From NCBI RefSeq assembly GCF_000316035.1, contig NZ_ANHX01000004.1, positions 310,001 to 374,000 of the forward strand: a stretch of 64,000 nt of DNA. The letters are read 5' to 3'. Positions 7,165 to 15,090 of this stretch are shown here, in pieces (the stretch's first letter is position 1; each line of letters begins with the position of its first letter). The notes beneath the pieces were generated by a model. It had not been told where the DNA came from and made no database searches. It was given only the letters and a program-made list of their open reading frames with translations. This DNA comes from Paenibacillus sp. PAMC 26794. GTDB taxonomy: Bacteria; Bacillota; Bacilli; Paenibacillales; Paenibacillaceae. Made by a program: the position numbers and the translations under genes.

Positions 7165-8196
7165 ATGGAATCCTCAACAATAATTGGAGCAGAGCGCAAA
7201 AAGAGAGCCAAGAGCACGATTGTCCTCATTGTACTTGCCCTATTAATTATTACGGCTTTTGTGGTGAGTATGAACACAGGTTTTACCAAGCTTTCGCCGC
7301 TTGAGGTGATGCGAACCCTGTTTGGTGGAGGAACGGCGAAGCAGGAATTGATCCTGTTTGAATTCCGTCTGCCGCGTATCGTTATTTCGGTGATGGTTGG
7401 TGCCGGACTTGCGTTATCTGGTTGTATTTTGCAGGGGGTATCGCGCAATGCGCTGGCAGATCCGGGTATCCTCGGGATTAATGCAGGTGCTGGACTTGTC
7501 GTTATGTTGTTTGTTTCCTTTTTCCCGACAACCACAGCGGCTCCGGTATTTCTATTGCCAATTCTGGCCCTGATCGGTTCAGGTTTTGCTGCATTTCTGA
7601 TCTATGTGCTCTCTTACAAAAAAGGAGAGGGCATTATGCCTACTCGTATGCTACTTACGGGGATCGGGGTAGCAGCAGGAATCAGCTCGGTCATGATCGT
7701 GCTTACCTTGCGGCTTAGTCCAGAAAAGTATCAGTTTGTAGCTACCTGGATGGCAGGCAGCATCTGGGGTTCGAACTGGAAATTTGTAACGGCATTGCTG
7801 CCGTTTCTAATCGTTCTTGTACCGATTGTTCTGTATAAGGCACGTGTATTGAACGTACTTAATCTGGGTGACCAGACAGCGAGTGGACTCGGGGCTCCGG
7901 TTGAGCGTGAGCGGCTGATTCTGCTTGCGGCTGCGGTAGGGCTTGCCGGCTCATGTGTATCTGTGAGCGGGGGCATTGGTTTTGTCGGTCTGATCGGACC
8001 GCATTTGGCGCGTCGTCTGGTGGGTCCAAAACATCAGTTCCTGTTACCTGCATCTGCACTGGTCGGCTCATTGCTCGTGCTCGTTGCAGATACGCTGGGC
8101 CGTGTCATACTGCAACCTTCAGAGATACCTGCCGGTATCCTGGTTGCCATTATTGGTGCGCCATACTTTTTGTATCTCTTAAGCAAGACGAAATAG
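7165..8196 (+). CDS. FecCD-family iron-siderophore ABC transporter permease, second subunit
   Basis: A 343-residue homologue of the preceding permease. It has GAGLALSGCILQGVSRNALADPGILG and the coupling segment GLIGPHLARRLVG. The ATG is 3 bases after the previous stop and its ribosome site AAGGAGG lies inside the end of the first permease gene, so the two are tightly coupled. Together they resemble FeuB/FeuC-type pairs. Substrate specificity (catecholate or hydroxamate siderophore) is set by a binding protein not present here. Confidence 0.95.
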   Translation: MESSTIIGAERKKRAKSTIVLIVLALLIITAFVVSMNTGFTKLSPLEVMRTLFGGGTAKQELILFEFRLPRIVISVMVGAGLALSGCILQGVSRNALADPGILGINAGAGLVVMLFVSFFPTTTAAPVFLLPILALIGSGFAAFLIYVLSYKKGEGIMPTRMLLTGIGVAAGISSVMIVLTLRLSPEKYQFVATWMAGSIWGSNWKFVTALLPFLIVLVPIVLYKARVLNVLNLGDQTASGLGAPVERERLILLAAAVGLAGSCVSVSGGIGFVGLIGPHLARRLVGPKHQFLLPASALVGSLLVLVADTLGRVILQPSEIPAGILVAIIGAPYFLYLLSKTK

Positions 8197-8240
8197 AACG
8201 TAATCATCATTGTGTGGTTGCATAAGGAGGAATTCAGTCC

Positions 8241-9956
8241 ATGCTTCGCCGTTTTTTTGCCTATTACAGGCCTTACAAAAAGCTCTTTATTCTTGACTTT
8301 AGCTGTGCGATTCTGGTCGCGCTGCTTGAACTTGCTTTTCCACTGGCGGTCAACCGGGTAGTCGATGATCTGCTGCCAGGCGGCCGCTGGGACTGGATTC
8401 TATGGGCGTGTCTGGCATTGCTGGGCATCTACTTATTGAATTCATTCCTGAACTTCGTGGTTACCTATTGGGGACACAAGCTCGGTATTAACATTGAGAC
8501 GGATATGCGTAAAAGTCTGTTTAATCATGTGCAGAAGCTATCGTTCCGTTTCTTCGATAATACGAAAACAGGACACCTCGTGTCCCGCATGACTAACGAT
8601 CTGATGGATATCGGCGAGATTGCCCATCATGGTCCAGAGGATGTATTTATCGCGGTGATGACACTGATTGGTGCATTCAGCATCATGATGAGCATTAACG
8701 GGAATCTGGCGGTGTTAACCTTTATTATCGTGCCGCTGATTATTTATCTGTCGCTCTACTTTGGTAGCAAAATGTCCAAGGCATTCAGTCGAATGTTCGG
8801 AGATATTGCGGACTTCAACGCTCGCGTTGAGAACAATATCACAGGTATCCGTGTGGTTCAGGCTTTTGCTAATGAAGAGCATGAAAAAGCACAATTCGCT
8901 GTGAACAACGGCCGTTTCCGTCAGACCAAGTTAATTGCATACAAAATCATGGCCTGGAACTCTTCTGTCAGTTATATGCTGATGAAGTTGGTATCTCTCT
9001 TTGTCCTGGTATGCGGAACATGGTTTGTCATTCAAGGCAGTATGACCTACGGTCAGTTCATTGCCTTTATTATGTTGTCCAATGTGTTCCTGACACCGAT
9101 CCAGAAGATCAACTCGGTTATCGAGACGTATCCCAAAGGGATTGCGGGCTTCAAACGTTATACGGAGCTGCTTGATATGGAACCGGATGTGGAAGATCGT
9201 CCAGGAGCCGTTACGGTATCTCAATTGCGTGGGGACATTCGTTATGAGCAAGTCACCTTTGGTTATTCGGATCAGGAACCTGTTCTCAAAGGTATCGATC
9301 TAAACGTGCGTGCAGGTGAAACCGTAGCGCTTGTCGGTCCATCGGGGGCAGGTAAAACAACGCTATGCAGTCTGCTACCACGGTTCTATGATGTGCTGGA
9401 AGGTCGCATCACGATCGATGGGCAGGAGATACAGGATATGACACTAGACTCCTTGCGTAGTCATATCGGAATTGTACAACAGGACGTGTTCCTCTTCGAT
9501 GGAAGCATTCGGGAGAACATTGCCTACGGCAAGCTGGATGCATCCGAAGAAGAAATCTGGATGGCTGCCAGACGTGCACAGATGGAACCTTTGATTCAAT
9601 CAATGCCGGAAGGATTGGATACGTTAATTGGTGAACGCGGTGTGAAGCTGTCCGGTGGACAGAAACAGCGTTTGTCTATTGCCCGTATGTTCCTGAAAAA
9701 CCCACCAATTCTGATTCTGGATGAAGCCACATCCGCTCTGGATACAGAAACGGAAGCAGCGATTCAGCAATCCCTTGCGGAATTGTCCGAAGGACGGACT
9801 ACCCTGGTTATCGCCCACCGATTGGCTACGATCAAAAATGCAGACCGCATTATTGTCGTTGCTGAACAAGGCATAACGGAGCAGGGGCGTCATGAAGAAT
9901 TACTCGCAGCAGGTGGGGTGTACAGCCGCCTTCACTATGCGCAGTTTGGCGCGTAA
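8241..9956 (+). CDS. ABC exporter, fused membrane and ATPase domains (MsbA/YfiB-YfiC type)
   Basis: A 571-residue half-transporter. Six-helix exporter domain is at about 1-310, nucleotide-binding domain at about 340-571. Walker A is GPSGAGKTT (366-374), the signature LSGGQKQR starts at 470, Walker B is ILILDEATSALD (D494, E495) and the H-loop is IAHRL. It should dimerise and export a lipophilic or peptide-like molecule. It lies 44 bp after the iron permeases with its own AAGGAGG and no terminator between, so it is probably in the Fur-controlled unit. Siderophore or siderophore-product export is an attractive inference; general drug export is the alternative. Confidence 0.93.
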   Translation: MLRRFFAYYRPYKKLFILDFSCAILVALLELAFPLAVNRVVDDLLPGGRWDWILWACLALLGIYLLNSFLNFVVTYWGHKLGINIETDMRKSLFNHVQKLSFRFFDNTKTGHLVSRMTNDLMDIGEIAHHGPEDVFIAVMTLIGAFSIMMSINGNLAVLTFIIVPLIIYLSLYFGSKMSKAFSRMFGDIADFNARVENNITGIRVVQAFANEEHEKAQFAVNNGRFRQTKLIAYKIMAWNSSVSYMLMKLVSLFVLVCGTWFVIQGSMTYGQFIAFIMLSNVFLTPIQKINSVIETYPKGIAGFKRYTELLDMEPDVEDRPGAVTVSQLRGDIRYEQVTFGYSDQEPVLKGIDLNVRAGETVALVGPSGAGKTTLCSLLPRFYDVLEGRITIDGQEIQDMTLDSLRSHIGIVQQDVFLFDGSIRENIAYGKLDASEEEIWMAARRAQMEPLIQSMPEGLDTLIGERGVKLSGGQKQRLSIARMFLKNPPILILDEATSALDTETEAAIQQSLAELSEGRTTLVIAHRLATIKNADRIIVVAEQGITEQGRHEELLAAGGVYSRLHYAQFGA

Positions 9957-10009
9957 CCTGTTCGATGTGGATGTAACAATGTAAAATGAAATGTAAATAT
10001 GAGAAGTAA

Positions 10010-10056
10010 CGCCATCGTTCTTGACTTGGAAGGAGTCAGGACGGTGGCGTTTTTTT
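10010..10056 (+). terminator. Strong terminator after the ABC exporter
   Basis: A stem of CGCCATCGT...TGACT with AGTCA...ACGGTGGCG, followed by TTTTTTT. Confidence 0.9.
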
Positions 10057-10203
10057 CTTTTTCATGATTAGGGTGTGAGTCTGAGGTGCAACGTTGTTGT
10101 CTGCCTGTGATCATGGATGTGGAAACGGGTAATGATAGTCAGGTCTTGAATTTCAATTTGGTTGATATGTTCATCATTATATATGAGGTAGGAGGCGAAC
10201 GAG

Positions 10204-10533
10204 ATGCAGATGAGCGATATGCTGAAAATTCTTATAACCTGTCTATTATTTATTCTGATTTGGTGGCTTCTGACTCAAGGGATTCGCAAACTTTCCAGTA
10301 CTCGTGCGGGGTCCGGTTTCCGACTAGGGGGTGGATGGTCCATTGGACTTTTCGTTGTTGGCGCCGTGCCACTCGGTTTTTCGCTATACACAGAGATCTT
10401 TGATAAGCACCTGGATGCCAACATCGGGTTGGGGCTTGCCATGTTTTTTGTATGGGCTTATTGTGTGATCTTGTTGTGTGCGGCGTTGGTGGTATGGGGA
10501 AGGTACGTGTACAAAAGGGATATGAAAAAGTGA
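10204..10533 (+). CDS. Small integral membrane protein, unknown
   Basis: A 109-residue protein with three predicted membrane helices: LKILITCLLFILIWWLL, WSIGLFVVGAVPLGFSLY and LGLAMFFVWAYCVILLCAAL, ending in a basic tail (YKRDMKK). GGTAGGAGG precedes the ATG by 8 bases. No family is recognised. It stands alone between a terminator and the accessory islet. Confidence 0.75.
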   Translation: MQMSDMLKILITCLLFILIWWLLTQGIRKLSSTRAGSGFRLGGGWSIGLFVVGAVPLGFSLYTEIFDKHLDANIGLGLAMFFVWAYCVILLCAALVVWGRYVYKRDMKK

Positions 10534-10609
10534 ATATTTGGTTTGATCGTGCTGAGCCCGTCAGGAAGTTAAGGGTGAGCTAAAGGCTATATTTGCAACA
10601 ATAACCTGA

Positions 10610-10843
10610 CATGGAACGTTAAATTTAGAAAGAGGTGATGGTGCTCATCTAAGTGAGCCGGACGCAATTCGAGGTGGACTATATTCACCAGATGGAGAAA
10701 AAGTACGTGTTCCTGTGATTGAAGATGTACAATTCTATCAGGATGCAGGAACGTGGGCGATTCGCATAAGAGACGCGATGTCAACAACGAAGAATCAAGA
10801 TGAAATTGAGATCAGAGTAGAGGATGTAGAGCCAGTAGAATAA
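10610..10843 (+). pseudogene. Start-less gene fragment
   Basis: In the 354-bp gap 10534-10887, an open frame runs from just after TGA 10607-10609 to TAA 10841-10843 (77 residues, e.g. LSEPDAIRGGLYSPDGEK, then DAGTWAIRIRDA). Composition is protein-like, but it has no ATG, GTG or TTG start in its first two thirds, and the in-register upstream frame is closed. It looks like the 3' end of a decayed gene. The family is not recognised. Confidence 0.5.
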
Positions 10844-10887
10844 CAGAGGGAGTATATGATTTTGCACATAGAGATGAGGAAGTCTAA

Positions 10888-11289
10888 ATGGATATTAGGG
10901 CGTGTCTTCCCCGCGATAAGTTTGATTATGAAGCGGTGCGTAAGTTAAGTGAGTTCAGTGATGTCGAATTAAAAGTTATCATCCCAGAGCTTATGGAGTG
11001 GTTACAAGACGGGAATTGGCCTATCTCTAAGCCGGTAGAGGATATACTATTGAGACTAGGCGAGGACTTAGTTCCTCATATTAAGGATGTATTGCAAACC
11101 CAAGATTCTACTTGGGAATATTTTATTTTGGTTGGATTAATTGATCGATTGCCTGTATCTCATCTAAGTATGTTACGTTCGGATTTGGTAAGGATACTTG
11201 AGTCTCCTACACATGATGAGATACTAGAGGGGTTGCATGAGGTTATCTTCGAGCTTTTGGAAAAGATGAAGGAGACCAACGAGAGGTAA
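10888..11289 (+). CDS. DUF5071-like protein, possible immunity protein
   Basis: A 133-residue acidic, helical protein. The opening LPRDKFDYEAVRKLSEFSD, the segment MEWLQDGNWPISKP and the later WEYFILVGLIDRLP match my recollection of DUF5071. Such proteins are often found singly or as tandem copies beside toxin/immunity genes; function is unproven. GAGGAAG lies 8 bases before the ATG. Local sequence is more AT-rich than the flanking core genes, and the neighbours are a gene fragment and orphan genes, which fits an accessory islet. Confidence 0.65.
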   Translation: MDIRACLPRDKFDYEAVRKLSEFSDVELKVIIPELMEWLQDGNWPISKPVEDILLRLGEDLVPHIKDVLQTQDSTWEYFILVGLIDRLPVSHLSMLRSDLVRILESPTHDEILEGLHEVIFELLEKMKETNER

Positions 11290-11371
11290 GTGGAGATGGG
11301 AGTTTGGATACATAGAAACTCGTAATTAGCGTTCTAAGAAAGACTGAAATATTGAAGATGGAGTGATAAAA

Positions 11372-11641
11372 ATGCTAAAATACCAACTTCTTTTCCCTAC
11401 CTATTTGAGTTCGGAAATATATTGTTTGCACATTGTCCAACTATTAATTGAATTATTTGATATTTCAGAGAAGGAAGTTTTTCTCAGGATTAATTCTTTT
11501 TGGGAAGGCAATGATTTTTTATCAGAAGAAGACCTGATTTTTCATGAGTCCCCTGAATTTTGGGCAAAAACAATTTATTATGAGGAATGCAATTGGTGGA
11601 ACTTCTCTGAGAACGAACTAATCCCTAGAAAAATAGATTGA
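11372..11641 (+). CDS. Hypothetical protein, AT-rich
   Basis: An 89-residue unrecognised protein rich in Phe, Trp, Glu and Leu (IYCLHIVQLLIELFDISEKE; EECNWWNFSENE). ATG 11372 was chosen over an in-frame GTG at 11363, because GGAG (11360-11363) overlaps the GTG and lies 8 bases before the ATG. Base composition is clearly AT-rich. A decayed copy of its first codons and upstream region lies at 12841-12901, on the other side of the DUF3626 gene. Confidence 0.55.
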   Translation: MLKYQLLFPTYLSSEIYCLHIVQLLIELFDISEKEVFLRINSFWEGNDFLSEEDLIFHESPEFWAKTIYYEECNWWNFSENELIPRKID

Positions 11642-11734
11642 AAATCCAGAACTATAATTAGTCTGTAATCTATATGATAAACAAGGAAAACGCCATTATG
11701 ATTCTATAAAAAAAGGGAAAGGACTCCTCTGCCC

Positions 11735-12820
11735 ATGGAACTATCAAGGTCTCAGCAATTAGCGCAAGAGCATGTAACCAATTATGCAAGAAGCCGCAAA
11801 AATGAGGCGGAGCAAACCATTAGGGAAATCCTTCGTATGTCCAACATCGAGCGGAAGACATCTGAAGATGCTATCACTAAACTAAAATCTCATGCAAGTA
11901 TCGCGTTACACTTTCACCCAGATCGATTAGATCCGAATATGAAAAGCGTGGCTGAGGCACTACTTGAGCAGGGCGTTTATAAAAGTCAGTTTGAGACTTT
12001 CTTATCGAATGGAAGTGTATCCGCATTTTCAGGTGGTGAACGTGACGTTTGGGAGAATAAAATGTTTGGCGGAGCGTACCAAATAAATGGCTCAACCAAT
12101 AGCGAACGTCCCAAGTATGGGGCACTCAATGTCATGTTACATCCCGATGGACCTGCTCCGCGTTTTGGATCATGTTATTTCATTTTATTCGCTGAGGTCT
12201 CTCATCGTTGCACGTATACATATTTGGATTCTCATCAAGCCCCCGAGGCAAAGGGAACGTATGAGGAATTTGACCTCATTTTGGCTGCTCTCATGAGGGA
12301 TGTATTTTATAGTGGTTTTGCCATTGGTGAAAGAAATCTAACGGTTCAAAAGTTAATCAACCATATGCTCTTCAATCTTGAGAAACCATTCCAAGATCCA
12401 TCAAACCAAGAGCCAAACCGAAATCTGGACCATTATATCGAAGCTCAGGTCCATGGTGACATTTCACTTAAAGAAGACGTCAAGATGCTTGTTGCCGATC
12501 CATCATTTAAAGGCACACATACAGGACGAATCTTAGAGCAGATATGTTTAAAGTATTCCATTGATCTCCGCTGGCACATGGGCTTTACACTATTAGTTGA
12601 TGACGTTCCAATGGATTTTCGAGGTCCTTCGATGCCTTCACTAGCCAAGAGAATTGCAAAAAGTGATTTGATTGATGCAAATATTATTGGTTCTGCAGCT
12701 ATGGAATTGAAACAAAATCCAAGTCATTGGAGCGATAGAGGAACCTACACAGAAGTTCTACAAGAGTTGAAATTACTCTGGCATGTCTTGGTGAGATATG
12801 GAAAGCCAATGGAAAAGTGA
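11735..12820 (+). CDS. DUF3626 domain protein
   Basis: A 361-residue protein that I recognise as DUF3626-like from ALHFHPDRL (about 57-65), SQFETFLSNGSVSAFSGGERDVW split around residues 84-106, MFGGAY, ERPKYGALNV and HPDGPAPRFGSCYF. The conserved His, Arg, Glu and Gly residues suggest an enzyme, but no activity is established to my knowledge. AAAGGA lies 12 bases before the ATG, slightly far. It sits in the accessory islet beside a DUF5071-like gene; an effector/immunity relation is conceivable but unsupported. No signal peptide. Confidence 0.7.
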   Translation: MELSRSQQLAQEHVTNYARSRKNEAEQTIREILRMSNIERKTSEDAITKLKSHASIALHFHPDRLDPNMKSVAEALLEQGVYKSQFETFLSNGSVSAFSGGERDVWENKMFGGAYQINGSTNSERPKYGALNVMLHPDGPAPRFGSCYFILFAEVSHRCTYTYLDSHQAPEAKGTYEEFDLILAALMRDVFYSGFAIGERNLTVQKLINHMLFNLEKPFQDPSNQEPNRNLDHYIEAQVHGDISLKEDVKMLVADPSFKGTHTGRILEQICLKYSIDLRWHMGFTLLVDDVPMDFRGPSMPSLAKRIAKSDLIDANIIGSAAMELKQNPSHWSDRGTYTEVLQELKLLWHVLVRYGKPMEK

Positions 12821-12840
12821 AAACGGTTTTCGAGATAAAT

Positions 12841-12901
12841 ATATTGAATACGTAGTGATGAAAATGCTAAAGCACCAAATTCTTCTTCGTACTTGTTTGC
12901 G
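12841..12901 (+). pseudogene. Decayed partial copy of the 11372 gene start
   Basis: Gapless hand alignment of 12841-12901 with 11349-11409 gives about 48 of 61 identical bases, covering the ribosome-site region, the ATG (12864) and the first codons. Afterwards the similarity disappears. It is a remnant of duplication or recombination flanking the DUF3626 gene. Confidence 0.55.
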
Positions 12902-12941
12902 TGTCTCCTGAATCTTAATGGTTAATCAATAATAGTACTCT

Positions 12942-12979
12942 AACGACCTTGAGCGCCTAGCCGTTCAAGGTTGTTTTTT
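12942..12979 (+). terminator. Terminator after the DUF3626 gene region
   Basis: AACGACCTTGAG pairs with TTCAAGGTTGTT around a short loop, followed by TTTTT. Confidence 0.75.
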
Positions 12980-13058
12980 ATCTTTCAAACGGATTACAGA
13001 CTATACATTTATCTATGAATCTGCTGTCACAAAAACGAACGTATGTTTTACAAATACA

Positions 13059-13103
13059 TTGACTTTTTGTCCTGGCAATAATATATTGTTGTCAGGACAA
13101 AAA
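13059..13103 (+). promoter_or_regulatory. Promoter embedded in a 40-bp palindrome (RHH autoregulatory operator)
   Basis: A near-consensus promoter, TTGACT (13059-13064), 17 bp, TATATT (13082-13087), lies within a palindrome spanning 13064-13103. The arms are TTTTTGTCCTGGCAAT and its partner ATTGTTGTCAGGACAAAA, with two G-T type positions and the symmetry centre between 13083 and 13084. It is immediately upstream of a ribbon-helix-helix gene, so autorepression is likely. Confidence 0.75.
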
Positions 13104-13117
13104 AAGAGGTGAAGCAA

Positions 13118-13297
13118 ATGTCCGCCAAAAAGATGGGGCGGCCTAAATCTGACAAACCCAAAAGCAGAACGATTGAGATACGTGTTGACGAGGAAATTAT
13201 GAACAAGCTCGATATTTCGGCTGAGAAGCTGAATACGAATCGATCAGACATCGTTCGCAAAGGGATTGAGAAGATTTACGACGAACTCCAAAAATAA
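13118..13297 (+). CDS. Ribbon-helix-helix (CopG/Arc-like) DNA-binding protein
   Basis: A 59-residue protein: a basic tail with GRPKSDKPKS, an RHH beta-strand RTIEIRVDEEI (about 17-27), then two helices (MNKLDISAEKL and RSDIVRKGIEKIYDEL). Start ATG 13118 is preceded by AGAGGTG; a GTG at 13109 overlaps the ribosome site. The long upstream palindrome over its promoter suggests autoregulation. RHH proteins are often antitoxins or plasmid-copy regulators, but no toxin gene follows, so it is probably a lone regulator of the islet. Confidence 0.8.
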   Translation: MSAKKMGRPKSDKPKSRTIEIRVDEEIMNKLDISAEKLNTNRSDIVRKGIEKIYDELQK

Positions 13298-13341
13298 AAA
13301 AGGAAGCAGCTTGAGTCCGACGAAGAACACCGCTGCTTCCT
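13290..13341 (-). terminator. Minus-strand terminator-like hairpin
   Basis: AGGAAGCAGC (13301-13310) and GCTGCTTCCT (13332-13341) form a perfect 10-bp stem. The A-rich flank is on the left, so the T-tail exists only on the minus strand. No minus-strand gene immediately precedes it; it may block antisense read-through into the RHH gene. Confidence 0.55.
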
Positions 13342-13357
13342 ATCACGCAATCACTTG

Positions 13358-13408
13358 TTGAATGAGCGACTGCATAAATATCCTACCATGTGCAGAACGC
13401 TCATTCAA
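13358..13408. repeat. Inverted repeat upstream of DUF6809-like gene
   Basis: TTGAATGAGCG (13358-13368) and CGCTCATTCAA (13398-13408) are exact inverted copies separated by 29 bp, ending 31 bp before ATG 13440. It could be an mRNA leader hairpin or an operator. Confidence 0.5.
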
Positions 13409-13439
13409 GTAGATGCCATTCTATTCTAGGAGGATGAAC

Positions 13440-13733
13440 ATGAATTCGATTTTGGAAGCAATTTATAACGGGCGACTTCGCCCGGATGAGACGATGATGC
13501 CGACACATCCTGAATACCAATTATTAGGGCGGCAAATTGCGGCTCTGACTGAACAGTGGAAGAATCGATTGAGCGAGGACGAATTCCGTGAGCTTGAACA
13601 GTTGTTCGACTTGTGTGGCCAATGTGATGGTATACACAGCGAAGCCGCTTTTGTCCAAGGATTTCGGCTGGGAGCCAACATGTTAATTGAAGTAATGAGT
13701 CAACGCGAGGAGCCGATCCTGATGACCTCATAG
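13440..13733 (+). CDS. DUF6809-like small protein
   Basis: A 97-residue protein with the pattern MNSILEAIYNGRLRPDE, then a long charged helix (ALTEQWKNRLSEDEFREL), then FVQGFRLGANMLIEVM. This matches my memory of DUF6809, a helical family common in Bacillota and their phages, function unknown. ATG 13440 is preceded by AGGAGG with 6-base spacing; earlier in-frame ATGs lack a site. It ends before a strong bidirectional terminator. Confidence 0.75.
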   Translation: MNSILEAIYNGRLRPDETMMPTHPEYQLLGRQIAALTEQWKNRLSEDEFRELEQLFDLCGQCDGIHSEAAFVQGFRLGANMLIEVMSQREEPILMTS

Positions 13734-13806
13734 GCTTAATAAGTGACATGAGCTATGTTTATTTCTACACATCAGCATCATATATATAAACTATACGCAA
13801 TAAAAT

Positions 13807-13854
13807 AAGCCCTCGATCATGCTGCAATCAAAGCAGCATGATCGAGGGCTTTTA
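13807..13854. terminator. Bidirectional terminator
   Basis: AAGCCCTCGATCATGCTGC and its exact complement around a 7-nt loop, with TTTT on the plus side and T-rich sequence on the minus side. It serves the convergent DUF6809-like and catalase genes. Confidence 0.9.
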
Positions 13855-13926
13855 TCTATTTTTCATGCCAAATGACTAACAATCAGTCACTCCATTAATC
13901 CATTTGAACTACAATACAACTTCGAC

Positions 13927-14829
13927 TTAATCCGCAATATTCCCAGCCATCTTCAGACGACGTGCAATTTCCTTAAAGTCTTCTTGCGATATACCTGGTG
14001 CGAACTCTTCCTCGACCGCAGGAGCTTCTGGAATTGGGAATCCTTCAGGTATTCCTTGGATGACTTCCAGGGGTTGTCCATCTTCGGGATGAGTTCCTTT
14101 CCAGATCTGGCCGATCGTGTTGAAGTCTTTATCACTATAGGTGTACAGCTTGGTGTGTACCCCCTTTTCTTCATATTTGCGAGCCTCGTTGAAGGCTTTG
14201 TTGTTCAGTGAAGGAATAGGAACCAGCTTGGTCACATTTACGCCAGTTGCAATCTCAAGCGCCTTTGCATAAGCAACCACATGCACACCACCGCGGACAA
14301 GCAGGTAACCAACCACTTCCCGGGCTGCGGGGTGATCCGTCATCTCATATACTTTCATCTTATGGGTACGGGCGCCACATTCTAGGAAGAAGTTATGCAG
14401 CAGATCCTCGACCAGGTTGCCACTATTGAAGACGTTTGCTCCCGTCCATGGATTACCCATAGAGTCGAAAGGCATTGCGCCTTGTGCTCCTGCAAGATAG
14501 TGATAGGAGAGACGCGCGTCTTTGACCGAACCCAGCGGTGTATCGTCCGGTTCTTTGTATTCTGTAGAACCCCGCAGACAGTGATTGATGCCATGAGACA
14601 CGAGCTCAACATGACCCAATTCTTCGGCGGTAATACTCATGACGAGGTCATAGAAGGGCTTCAGCTTTTCTTTGGATCGAAAATTAAACGATTGATAGAG
14701 GTAGTTGTTCAACGTTGACATTTCTCCGAATTTGCCGCCGAGTAATTCTTGTATAGCTGCCGCAGCATTCGGATCTGGCTTCTCGACATTGGGAATCTCA
14801 ATCAGGATTTCATCCAAGCGTTTGAACAT
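13927..14829 (-). CDS. Manganese catalase
   Basis: A 300-residue di-manganese catalase that converts H2O2 to water and oxygen. The four-helix bundle ligands are visible: E36 (GKFGEMSTLNNY), E70 and H73 (AEELGHVE), E150 (FFLECGAR) and H183 (GGVHVVAYAKAL). The C-terminal extension (from about 215) is acidic and ends EIARRLKMAGNIAD. Such proteins are often annotated as spore-coat-type catalases (CotJC-like) in Bacilli. AGGAGG lies 10 bases before the ATG. Monocistronic. Confidence 0.95.
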   Translation of the reverse strand: MFKRLDEILIEIPNVEKPDPNAAAAIQELLGGKFGEMSTLNNYLYQSFNFRSKEKLKPFYDLVMSITAEELGHVELVSHGINHCLRGSTEYKEPDDTPLGSVKDARLSYHYLAGAQGAMPFDSMGNPWTGANVFNSGNLVEDLLHNFFLECGARTHKMKVYEMTDHPAAREVVGYLLVRGGVHVVAYAKALEIATGVNVTKLVPIPSLNNKAFNEARKYEEKGVHTKLYTYSDKDFNTIGQIWKGTHPEDGQPLEVIQGIPEGFPIPEAPAVEEEFAPGISQEDFKEIARRLKMAGNIAD

Positions 14830-14997
14830 TCGGGTGTAACCTCCTCAAATTGGTATTGCAGATCGTGTAGGGTTTCAGATCGTGAAGTCACTCTGTCATG
14901 GCCCATTACACGTCTATTGGGTTACTTAAACAAAAAATCAACCAAATGTGACTTAAGCATCGCATAACGCATGCCTCAACTCTTCTCCCATTTGTTA

Positions 14998-15026
14998 TTT
15001 CCAATACGGTCAAATTTATGTATAAT
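14998..15026 (+). promoter_or_regulatory. Possible promoter for the OppB-like mini-protein gene
   Basis: TTTCCA (14998-15003), 17 bp, TATAAT (15021-15026). The -10 is perfect, the -35 is weak. Confidence 0.4.
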
Positions 15027-15090
15027 CAAACATTCAAACGAGTCTTCACGTACAAGAGAAGAGAGTCATGAATCCATAAAGGAGTAAGAG

